A program made the translations under genes and the position numbers. Below are positions 24,401-34,860 of a DNA stretch of 64,000 nt, piece after piece (positions within the stretch are counted from its first letter, which is position 1; each line of letters begins with the position of its first letter). The stretch is from Lutraria lutraria. Taxonomy: Eukaryota; Mollusca; Bivalvia; Venerida; Mactridae. The stretch spans positions 29,020,064-29,084,063 of the forward strand of contig OZ026840.1 of NCBI GenBank assembly GCA_964023205.1, read 5' to 3'. The notes beneath the pieces were generated by a model, which was given only the letters and a program-made list of their open reading frames with translations, had not been told where the DNA came from and made no database searches.

Positions 24401-27400
24401 TGCTGACACAAGGTTGACTGTACATTGTATGATTTATTAGATTTTTTTGTTTATGTAGTGGTATTTTTGTGTTGATTTTTTTTCATGTAAAAGGGTTATT
24501 TCAACATATAAGGGGCCTCTGTAGTAGTCTGGAGTTCCTCCCCCTTGCACTATGTTATTGAAGAGCACGTCTTGGAACCAGACTACCTCTGTAGTTCAGC
24601 GGTTGGGGCCTTTGACTAGTAATCAATAGCATATCACTGTTATAAGTTCAAATCCCAAAGGGATGAAATTTTAATTGTGAGGGAGCTATCCAGCTAGCTT
24701 ACAGAAGGTCAATGGTTTATACCAAGGTATTATATGCATGGGGTGTTAGTCCATTATCAAAGCTGGAAAGTTGCCAAACACCCTTGTGGATTACTAGTCA
24801 GAGAGCATAACCACTGGACCATAGAGGCCTGTAATGTTGATTTCAACCAAACATCACAATATATTAAGTTGAATGATCAAATTCAACCTATGTCCAATTA
24901 TCACATGAGAAAGTTGACTGTAGCTAACTTGAAGTAGGTCAACGGTTCTACCCAGGTGTATGCATTAGGTTTTCCTCCACTGTTAAAGATAGAAAAGTAG
25001 CTACATGTCTTTGACTCATGGCGTTATACCCCAGTGGACACAAATAAGAAAAAAATGAATCAGCAATATGATTGCATTCTGTAATTTCAGATGACCAGTC
25101 TTTATGCCAGGGGGGCCCAGTGGCCGTGGTTAGTGAGCTTGTTGAAGATTTCGCTAAACGTTGTGAAAAGGTGCCATATACAGTACAGTGTTTAGAATGT
25201 GGACTTAATATAGAATCATATGCAGGACTGGAGGAACACAAACGGGAAACAAACAATCTACATACTGTAGCATCCTTGATCGAGACCTCACTGGTATGTT
25301 TGTTCCCTATCCTAAGTTACATGTCGAGGGCTCAGCACAACACTATCGTAACTTGTTCTTATTTCAATATGAGTTACGACACTCTTGCGTTGAACCCTCG
25401 ATGTGTATTTGTTGGTTTTTATAATTCAGTCTTGTATTGATCAATTAAACTGTAATTATGAGACACACATATCTGGATCTTGGTATCATGTGGTCTGAAG
25501 CATTTTGAGCCGCCTCCGTGGTCGAGTGGTTAAGGTCGCTATGTTCAAATCACTGTAACCTCCCACTGATAGAGGGTTGTGTGCCCAGCTACTGACCATG
25601 TCTCTTTATGTGCATGAGAAAGTAGGCAGTTGCTTAAGAAGGTTAGGAGTCTAGTACTGGTTCTTCCCAGGAACGATGGTTTTAAAAGTGAACTGTCCAC
25701 CTCATATCGAGGGCTCAGCGCAACACGGTCGTAACTTGCTATTATTTCAATATGAGTTACGACTCTGTTGTGTTGAACCCTCGATATGACTCTGACTGTT
25801 GAAAAAGGGCGTAAAACCCGATGAAAAGAACCAATAAACTGAAGCATTGTATGAGACCTAGGCCCAAATTTGTAAAGCTTCTTAATTTGTTGAAAACGGT
25901 CCATAGATTCTAATATCTTAGTTTAGAAAAAAATCATATCATATGTAATGTAAGCATGTGACTTGTTTGTATGCTCTTCTGAATTATTTTAGTAAATATT
26001 GATCTCTTGGAAATATTGATGATAGGTAACATATAGATTTTATCTCCCACTGTAACTTATTTTCCAAGTTAATGAACAGAAGTAACTGTTGTTGATAGTA
26101 TCTCTGTGTCTGTCTTTTTAGTGTTTCTGCAAACAAAATATATGCTTTGAGAAATTTCTTAAAACTTTTTAGATACGTCTTTAGCCTATTTGAAATAAGT
26201 TAATATTTAAGTGGAAAATAGGACTCCCATGTAATAGATTTTTAATGCTTGTGGATTTATTATACCCCCGCAAACGAAGTTTTAGAGGGGGTATATTGGA
26301 GTCACTCTGTCGGTCGGTCGTTGGTCCGTCAGTCGGTCCGCATAAAATTTGTGGAGCAAACTACTTCATCATTTTTTAGGCTATTGCAAAGAAACTTGAA
26401 ATATGATATATTATACATATCTAACAGTTGGGGCACTATAAAAACGTGCCAAACACCTGTGACCATGAAGTGTAGATGTGCAAGACACAATTTTCATGCC
26501 CAGCGATTCACTCATTGCAGAGTTATGTCCCCCTAAACTTAGCCGTAGAGTGTACTATTGCAGTATTAGTGTCAAAGTGGCTGGGGGTATTAGTCACCTC
26601 TGTGACAGCTCTAGTTGTGATTGTTTCTTCACTAGAATGAGTTCTAACTTTTAACAGTTTTGTAAATTTTTATGCCCCCGCCATTCAAAATGGTAGAAGG
26701 GCATAAAGTGTTTCCCCTGTCTGTCTGTTCAAATTTTGGTTTCCATGCTATAACTCAAGAAAGATTTCATGGATCAGATTCATATATTTCACATGAAGTT
26801 GTATTTATAATAATAAAATACAGTTCCAAGTTTGATTTCCGTTCAAATCCAAACATTTTCACAGGAGTTATAGCCCCTTTTTACTTAGCTCTCAGCAGGG
26901 GGGGAGGGGGGGGGGGTCATTTCTAGTTTGATTTTTTTAAATTACAACAATTTTTTCTTTCTGTAAAAAATAAGTCTTAACTTAGTAAGAATTGGTTTAT
27001 TTTATCAACGTTTCAGCCATATTGGCCTTTGTCAGGTTAAGATTATTAGTTATAATAAGAGAACTTGTTTAATTTATTGCAGATTGATGTATTTGCTGGC
27101 TACCTTGCGACTTATGTCTGTAACACATGTCACCGCCTCTTCTCCGGTGAGCTTAAGGAACTTGCTAAGCATCAGTGTGCAAAGAAAATAATGGGTACGG
27201 TAGTGGATAATGACACATGTTCATTCTCACAGTTTGTGAAAAGATGTGCTCTTACATTGATCAAATCAATTGACACAGATGAGGGATGCATGCCCGGGCC
27301 CAGTCGGTGTAATCCCCAAATTAAGAAAACTCATTGGATGGATACAGCAGATGAAACTGTGAGTGACAATTCTAACATTGAAATTGATATTGGACATGGT

Positions 27401-30275
27401 GTGAATGCTGTTGATGTATTGCAGAAGGATACTGAAAAATCGAACATAGGCGTTGATGACTTTGATAAGAAAAGAAACACTGCAACTTATAAAGGTGAAC
27501 AAAATAAGTGTTGCACAGTTTATGGGACCATGGATAAAACGAAAGGTGATACTAGTGCTGGTTCACTTAGAGGAAAGAAAAATGTTGGAAATTCAAACAA
27601 AATGAAACAGTCAGACTCTCTGAATTTGATTAATTTGGATGACTCAGACACTAGTGATGACATTGATTCAATTGTTAATGGGGGTTCGAAGAGAAAACGA
27701 AAGCAAAAAAGTTCCGACAGAAATAAGCAACTGGCATGTGACTCCCTCAGTACTTCAAAAGGTGTTGAAAATAAGGGTAATCAACGGGTTGAATTCAAGA
27801 ATGATTTGCAACCTGCTTCCTTCAATTTAATGACAGAAGATGGCGCACGCATGGAGCAGACTGTAAAACCATCTCTAAGGAACCAGTCTCCCGTTTGTAT
27901 TGATTTATCAGATCTTGAAGACGCACAAGTATCCCGGGACATATCACATTCATCAGGATCCCTCAGATTAAGACCAGATATTAACACTTCTTCATATTCT
28001 CGAAATTCCAAAGTAACTGCAGCATTGGGAACTTCTAGAGAAGGAACCAGTCAACAAGGTGGTAATGTGAAACAATCAGGAAACCAGTCAAATGTATGTT
28101 GATTTGATTGTTATTTGAAACATTTTGTATAATTTTCTTCATTGTACTTTGTCTGAATCATCTTGTTTTTAGCTTGTCTGTTTTCGATTAATAAAAAGTA
28201 TACTGTGGAATCATTAATTTTTGTTGGAGATTTAATTTCGTGGATTTTGTGGGTTGGCTCATCCACGAAATCAAATCACACGAATTTAAATGCAGAGATA
28301 AGGCATTTCTTTCCAAAAATCAAAATCCAAGAATTTTTGTCCCCATGAAATAGCCATTTTAGTAAAAACCACGAAAATTGGGCTGAACGAAAATAATTGT
28401 AATCACTGTGGTGTCTGCGTCTGCATCGTGCAAAACATCAATGTAGCTCTTTACTCAGAGGCTTTTTATAAGCAACATAAAACTTTGTAGGTGGACAGAT
28501 CTCATTTAGGCGGTGAACAGACGACCGTTGGCAACGCTCGCAGCATTCTTGTTTTTATTTGTAGTTCATGATCTCTGGAAAGAATGGTTAAATAATATTA
28601 TGAAAATTAAGATTTTTAATTGAAAAATTCTATTATTGTGTTGAAAAACACACTACAATTAATTTTGATAAAGCTCGTTTTCAATTTCAGTCAATGATTT
28701 CAAACATAATTGGAGTTGAAAAAAAGTGTGACATGGGGAAATTTAGTGATGTCATCGAATTAGACAGTGATGATGATAATGATCAGGAACTTGGGTTAAG
28801 AAAGACCGAAGATGCTTTGGTACAATCAACGTCAAAATCTGGAACAACCAATGCACCATTGTCACATCAACCTGGGCCTAGTATGGTTCACCCTACGAGA
28901 CGCATTGTATCTCCTCAGCAGCTTTCATCATTCACTGCTGGCAGTCCCTTTGCAGCTTTCAATTTTGTTCCTCAGTCTCCACAGCTACCACCGAACGTTC
29001 TAACCCAAGGATATATTCATCGGCCACCGTTTAATGCAACAACAGCAATGCAGAATCTGATAAGTGCCCCTTTCCCTTACTCAGTATTACCTAGCACGGG
29101 TACCATGCCATCTAGATATTTTCTCAGAAATTCTACTGTATACGGAAGGCAACCCTCACCAACTACAGCTCAACAGTTCCAGACAGCATCTCAAGTTCAA
29201 AGTATCCGGTCATCTAGACCATCAGCAAATATTCAGCCAGTTAGCCGACCACAAGCTACTCAACCACATAACCAACCCCAAAGTGTGCCATCATACTGTC
29301 CTGTACCGAATACTTACACAGCTGATCTCACATCAACAGACAACTTGAAGAGAATGAAAAATATCATATTTCTTGACCTTGATAACTGGCCATCCTTCTT
29401 CCATAAGCTACCGACAGCTTTGCCTGATCAAACCTTTGTTTGGGGATTTTTCGGTGGAAAGAAGTGTTGGTTTGAACCAAATGGATCGGCTGTGTTTCGT
29501 GCTATGAAGCACAATGGATTGTTCTACTTGAATGAGCGATGTGGTTTTACCAAAGATGCGGCTGACTTTGCCATAGTTTTAACAGTATGTATTATTACTT
29601 AAAACATTTAAGACAGTGATGCGTAATTATGTTGACTGGCATAATAATATTGTTATACTGTTCAATTGGGGAGAAAATATTTGCTATTGTTTAATGAAAA
29701 AAAATTTGTTTAATGGACATTATCTCAGCTAAGTCTTAAGTCAGCACTTATTAACCTAATTTCTAGGCTGATGCATACAGTCAAACCTGTGTTTGTAACC
29801 ATCTCTGAATAAAGCCACCCTCCCATGTAGATAAAGCCCATTCATTGATGATTTAGAAGAAAAAATGATGTCTATATTTTTAATCTTTTAATTTTTGAAA
29901 GCTGAATGATAGTCGCTTGCTCGGTCGGGCGCATGAATTTTGATGCAGACCTAAGTACTGCATTGTCTAAATCTGCCATGCAAATGTTAAACTACTTCCC
30001 TTTCCATGTTGCAGTGCAAGTCTATGTAAGTTCTGTTTCCATGAGTACTTTCAGTACTTTGATTTTTTTTTTTTATCTTTCAGGTTGGAAAAATGGACGA
30101 GCGCCTTCCATCCAATATAGCGTTCACTATCCTTTCTGGTGATAAAGGGTTCATCGAAGTAGAACGACAAATGAAAGACTCAACTAGAAAGGTGTTGGTA
30201 GTGAATCCTCACACAGCCGCTCAATTCTCCAATGACATGATCTATGCTTTGTTGACAAGCATTACAGACTCCTAA
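21445..30275 (+). CDS. ZNF451: ZNF451-like zinc-finger protein with SUMO-interacting motifs and C-terminal PIN-like domain
   Basis: Coding exons: 21445-21493, 23229-24053, 25091-25293, 27083-28093, 28691-29584, 30084-30275. All AG/GT borders and phases agree, giving 1057 residues; human ZNF451 is about 1061. C2H2-type fingers begin at C225/C228, C261/C264 and C325/C328; a CCHC-like one is at C372-C391. Basic KRKRKQK near 562 is a likely nuclear signal. Three hydrophobic-acidic motifs fit SUMO-interacting motifs: LNLINLDDSD (~539), VCIDLSD (~630) and VIELDSDDD (~717). A Pro/Gln/Ser-rich linker leads to a PIN-like domain from about 919 (IIFLDLDNW), with D925, D927, D988 and D1014 in the positions of PIN acidic residues. 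The human protein is a nuclear SUMO E3/E4 ligase and transcription cofactor. The family call rests mainly on the C-terminal domain and total length. Intron 1 (1.7 kb) contains no recognised gene. Confidence 0.85.
24252..24422. repeat. TA-flanked MITE, CAGTCAAACCTGT family, copy 2
   Basis: Begins TACAGTCAAACATGTGAAT and ends AGGTTGACTGTA, with AATAAAGACCACC and GGCCTTTATCC inside. It lies in ZNF451 intron 2. Confidence 0.65.
24525..24585. mobile_element. 61-bp TAGTCTGG element with 9-bp target duplication
   Basis: Begins TAGTCTGGAGTTCC and ends GGAACCAGACTA. CCTCTGTAG is duplicated exactly at 24516-24524 and 24586-24594, within the head of a family B SINE. Its two halves match the two ends of the 450-bp element at 14464, so it looks like an internally deleted sibling. 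Confidence 0.8.
24595..24740 (+). repeat. SINE family B copy interrupted at its head
   Basis: TTCAGCGGTTGGGGCC, TTCAAATCCCAAAGGG and AGGGAGCTATCCAGCTAGC are the head, box B and body of family B. A second, more degraded stretch follows to about 24990. Confidence 0.55.
25325..25400. mobile_element. 76-bp palindromic MITE (CGAGGG), copy 1
   Basis: CGAGGGCTCAGCACAACAC at the left, inverse GCGTTGAACCCTCG at the right, flanked by ATGT at 25321-25324 and 25401-25404. It lies 31 bases after ZNF451 exon 3. Confidence 0.75.
25508..25852 (+). repeat. SINE family A copy carrying a 76-bp insertion
   Basis: The head GTGGTCGAGTGGTTAAGG is a tRNA-like box A. The body has AGAAAGTAGGCAGTTGC and GGTTCTTCCCAGGAACGAT. 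The tail has GACTCTGACTGTTG and GGCGTAAAACCC. The body is split at 25708-25783. Confidence 0.75.
25708..25783. mobile_element. 76-bp palindromic MITE (CGAGGG), copy 2
   Basis: Same length and ends as 25325-25400, flanked by ATAT at 25704-25707 and 25784-25787. The uninterrupted site CTCATATGACTCTGACTG exists in the sister SINE near 36560, which confirms the borders. Confidence 0.85.
26259..26618 (+). repeat. TATACCCCCGC dispersed repeat, copy 1
   Basis: It starts TATACCCCCGCAAACGAAG, has GAGTCACTCTGTCGG, and ends GTCACCTCTGTGACAGCTC. An inverted copy with the same word order is at 44704-45000. Short reading frames here are repeat translations, not genes. Confidence 0.6.
28200..28405 (+). repeat. 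MITE, TACTGTGGAA family, copy 2
   Basis: TACTGTGGAATCATTAATTT at the start, GATTTAATTTCGTGG, TCATCCACGAAATCA, and CGAAAATAATTGTAATCAC at the end. It lies in ZNF451 intron 4. Confidence 0.6.
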
Positions 30276-30279
30276 TCTG

Positions 30280-30281
<2 letters not shown>

Positions 30282-30311
<30 letters not shown>
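30282..30311 (+). repeat. A30 tract just after the ZNF451 stop codon
   Basis: Thirty A residues start 7 bases after the TAA at 30273-30275. It is genomic, since unrelated sequence and a real AATAAA follow, and it could prime oligo-dT internally in cDNA data. Confidence 0.9.
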
Positions 30312-30313
<2 letters not shown>

Positions 30314-30408
30314 GCAATGAAAAAAATGACTTAAAATTTATTTTATGGTGCAATATTAAGGCAAAGATATGTCTATTTATCTAATTTAAGTCATTGGAGA
30401 AAATATTG

Positions 30409-30414
30409 AATAAA
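30409..30414 (+). terminator. polyadenylation signal AATAAA of the ZNF451-like gene
   Basis: AATAAAAGG about 135 bases past the stop codon, the first AATAAA downstream. It gives a short 3' UTR consistent with the convergent neighbour being 4.5 kb away. Confidence 0.5.
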
Positions 30415-30787
30415 AGGATCTAAGTGTACATATTTTGTTTCTGGTACTAAACGTTTGTGTCTGTCATTTAGGAGCTTGGTATTTGAAAACATGGCATGTT
30501 CCATTGTCTTAAAGACGTTTGCTACAGTTCGCTACATTTTTCACATAGACATAATTATAGCCCTTGAAATGACTTAGAATAAGCAAAAATTCAAATTCAA
30601 AGGCAGATAACTCAAAAACGAGACCAGTGACCCCCATTTTTTTTCGCTTGAAATGTTTCTGTTATCATATGCTACGATCATGCAAAGTTTAAAAAAATTA
30701 GTTTTCATTTTGCATCTATGTCTATGTAAAAACAAAATTTAGTGAACTGTAGCAAAATATCTGCTCATTTAAATAGTCAATGTCACA

Positions 30788-31060
30788 ACCATTGTCTAGT
30801 GGTTAGTGCGCTGGACTTGTATCCCAGCAAACCAGGTTTGAATCCAGGTCACAGCAGGTCATACCCTTCTATGAAAACTTTACCAAAATGTTGATTTTCC
30901 TCCCATAAAATTACATGAGTTAGTGTCGGCTCCTTGTGAATGGGTAAGTCAGTACTGGTTAGAATACAATCAGGGAAAATTTGTTAATGTACTAGCCGCC
31001 TTATATAATAGAAATACTATTGAAAAATGGCAATCAACCCACTGAAAATATGTAGGTAAA
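30788..31060 (+). repeat. SINE family C copy
   Basis: Head GTCTAGTGGTTAGTGCGC with box B GGTTTGAATCC, then GGCTCCTTGTGAATGGG and ACTGGTTAGAATACA. A second good copy is at 47960-48215 and an inverted part at 49890-50020. Confidence 0.65.
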
Positions 31061-33540
31061 TAAACACGAGATATATCCAGCCAAACTGTCCTTATCATGC
31101 ATATATGTTAGCTGGGTAAAAACCTGCTGTGTCAAGATCATAAATCATGAACCCTATACTCACATGGCTGCAAGTTTGTATCACTGAAACCCGAGCAGGT
31201 AGTGGGGCACAGGGGGAGAAGCTCCTGAAAATTAGCATTTTAAAGACTGCAACATCCTTGTCTATCAGAGCTAAGAGGCTGCTAATTTTATAAATGACTC
31301 CTGGGGATTTGATTCCAGTACGAATCAGAAAACTTGCACCCTTGTACCAACTGTACTAATCCAGCAGGCCTCTGGAGATTAAAAGATAAAACACAGTCAT
31401 ATTTTGATACCCTTCAACCTTTTATTTATTTTTTTCATCATTAAATATAATTATATATTGACTATAAAATGAATTGCTGCTAAAATTTTGATGTACAATG
31501 TAGACGTTCAGGAGATAACATGTATCTATTGATGGACTGAAGCAACAGACAAGCAAATCTAAATACATTAATATATAATTCATTGTGCCGTTATTTCAGT
31601 TATCAGTTATCCTTTAGAAACTACATGGCACAAGTTGTAAGTTTACATTAGTGGAATGTAAAAATTTAGTTCATTGCTTACATCATGTACCACACTGCAT
31701 TACTTTGTTCACTCATCACCTTAAGATAATTACCAAATATTATGCAGGTGAAAATTTTAGAAACAAAAAAGTTTAGTTAACCTGGGTAGAACCACCATTG
31801 CTCCATAAGCTAGCTGGACAGCCTATTCACATGGGAGTCTAGTCCTGAACAGTATTCAAACCGACTGCAATGAGGGGCTAGTGATCACTAGTCAGAAATA
31901 ATAAACACTCAATCCCACCATGGAAGCCGCTAGTAGTTACAGATGATATAAAGTTAACGCAGATTGGTATAAAAAAGACTTATTTCAGAAGAATCTAGGT
32001 ACTGTTCAGAATGTTAAATTAGTTCTACAAGAAATAAAGAAGTTTCCTACACAGAGAGTTTATTATTTTTGAAGACAAAAAAAAGAATTACCTACGGTAC
32101 AAATAATTCTAAATCCAATACAATGATTGTAAATTTCATGTATAAAACCAAATAGCAACTCAAAAATCAAATTAACTATTTTGTGCAGTCATACCTGTGG
32201 TTATAGGGGGGACCGGGCACATCAATTTATCAGCATCTACTAAGAGATTGCCATTTCCTACTAAAATTGGTCTCTTTATGGCTTTTCATTCAAATGTTCA
32301 AATGAAATCATGCTTTAATTATTTCAAAATAAAAAAAAACTTGCCATCAGAGCCAGTAAGCATCTCCTTAAAAGGCAATGTTTGGCCCAGATTTGACTGT
32401 ACAATACATAGATGTTCTCACAATTATACTTGCTCGTATTTACGCACATTTCATAAACACAGCCTATAATCACATGATATATTTTTCTGATAACCACAGG
32501 GTCTCGAAAAATGGTGGTGACTACAAATTCGAAGGTAAGTCGTATTTTTCGTCCAAAGTTTGAATGTTTCGAGTTTTTATGTATTCCAGCCGATTTTCCG
32601 AACCCATCGGTACCAAAATTAGCATTGTTTCAGCGTAGACCCTTCAGAGAAATTTGAAAAAAAAAATGAAAAAGTCAGTCCACTTCAAATTTCTCTGCAG
32701 GGTCTATGGACAAACTACGACAGTAACAATATTAATTTTGGTACTGATTGATTAGGAAAATTGTTACCTTGGAACTTGTGGGCACTGCCATTTTTCAGGA
32801 CCCTGTGGAATCAAAAACAATATACCACATGATGATAGACCTTGATTAAGCAGTTTCTAGGATGAGTTTGGCACACTTTCATGATAAATGCTACTCACAA
32901 ACAACAGTAAGTCATTCTTTATAAATAAACATAAAATAATAATGCAAATAAAATACATAAAAAAAATCAACCAAAATATTCAGAAAATCAAACAATCTCA
33001 TTTCTGGTAGTTTCATTGCTTTAACATTATTTCATACTTTCTATTCAACAATATTATGTCCGAAAAATCATGTTTCTGACATAGGGTAAAACTTTGCACA
33101 ATGTTAAATTAATTTTTATGTCAAATATAAATGTGTGAGCTGACGAAAATACCAACAAATCTAATATTATTTAAATAAGTATCATTTAAACAGAATTGAA
33201 AATCTAGAAAGTAAGAATAACTTGAAACTATAAAATTTCTGAAAGTAAATAAAATATCAAACAAAAGATGTGTTTTTAAAAACAATGCCCCCTCAGAGCG
33301 ACCTTGACCTACTGACCTGAAAATGCACAGGTCCTGCAGAGGTTGTCATGAGGAACTATTTGAACTAATATGAAGTTCGATGATTGTAAGTGGAAGCATT
33401 TTGATTTTATAGGCAAGGTTAAAGTTTGGTACAAACAGATAGACAGCTCAAAAATAAAACGCCCCCAATCTATCGATACAGGGCATAAAATTAAAAAAAA
33501 ATTGTAAGCATAATTTCATATTTACACATTTCAAACAAAT

Positions 33541-33669
33541 CTTAAATATGGGCAAACCCGTTTATATGGATCAACCCTTTGATCTTAAATATGGGCAAAC
33601 CCGTTTATATGGATCAACCCTTTGATCTTAAATATGGGCAAACCCGTTTATATGGATCAACCCTTTGAC
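33541..33669 (+). repeat. 43-bp tandem repeat, 3 copies
   Basis: CTTAAATATGGGCAAACCCG, TTTATATGGATCAACCC and TTTGAT form a 43-base unit repeated three times almost without change, which indicates recent amplification. Confidence 0.9.
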
Positions 33670-34001
33670 AGCAAAAATGAAGTGACCTTATTGGACTTAA
33701 TAAACTATTAATGTTTTTAATTGGATAAAACACAATCATGGATAAAACACAATTAGTCTATTAAACAAGTCGACTCTCATGGATGGGCCTTTTAACAATT
33801 TTACTGTAGTTTTACAATGGACTGTAACCCTATACCATACATATATACATGCATATCTGACATATACCATAGTTAAACACATATATATCTGAGATTTCAT
33901 AATAATAATATCACAGTTTACACTTATCAACACCAATTGAATCATAAACAAGAATACACAGATTTTCTTCCCCATTAAGAAACTCAGATTATTACCTATT
34001 A

Positions 34002-34018
34002 CCCCCCCCCCCCCCCCC
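34002..34018 (+). repeat. C17 homopolymer
   Basis: Seventeen C in a row, flanked by ACCTATTA and GAAAATG. Confidence 0.9.
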
Positions 34019-34860
34019 GAAAATGTTGAAAACCTAAATATCCTCTAAACGACTTGTAATAGTGGCCGTTTTATTTTATTCAGTGGCTAATATTTTCAGC
34101 CAGTCAGATATTTACTTTTAGATCTACAATGTATTCTTTATCAAGACTATACCCATTCGCAAGTCTAGAAATGAAAAAAAAGAAAATCTATCACCAATTT
34201 TTATAAATCAATGAATGTGTATGAAATAAACACAAAAACGATAAAAACATTTTGAAAAAAACAACATACAAAAGACAAAAATAAAGATAGTATCATTTTA
34301 TGACTAAATTGAATTACAATTTTTTTTCTTCAGAATTATACATTCTTTACATACATGAAAAAATAATTGCAAAAATATAAAGATAAAAATTTGATTTCAC
34401 TGGTAAAAAATTTGCGTATTTTTTGTTGCACAATAGCGTCAGTTTCAACAAAACATCTTACTTTGTAGGCAAGGTTCAAGAGTATGCAACTTGTGATGGA
34501 TCTACAAACTTATTTTGTGAGCAGATCTTCTGTAAAGTGTAGTCTGGTATTGCGCAATTTTATCAAAATGTCAAAACTGCATAATTTCACAGTCAATGCT
34601 TCCATTTATTTTTAGCTTCGGTGAATTCGATTACTTTCGTAAGTTATATGAAAATTTTCTGCAATTTCCTGTATCTTAATATCTCGATAAAGCTGCCTCA
34701 GAAAGGTCTAGAAGTCTTTTATCATACATGGTATGGAGCGTAAAGTACCAATTTCTGACCGTTAGTGTCAAAAACTGAAGCCAAACATTTTCACTCATAA
34801 GTTTTCATCAAGCAAAATTAGAAGTTTTGTGAAACCGATCAATGCATTAAATTACTATTC

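Larger units (their letters stand above)
30415..34860. other. intergenic region between convergent ZNF451 and POMT1
   Basis: No gene is seen. It holds a repeat paired with 10660-10905, a SINE C copy (30788-31060), a SINE B copy (31775-31925, minus), a dispersed element (33271-33500, paired with 42232-42450), a 43-bp triplicate (33541-33669), a C17 run (34002-34018) and a repeat paired with 9075-9195. Confidence 0.7.

Noticed and set aside
26249..26926. Two plus-strand frames of 84-95 codons
   Set aside because: They lie in dispersed repeats (TATACCCCCGC and ATGCCCCCGCC types), one with a matching inverse copy at 44704-45000.
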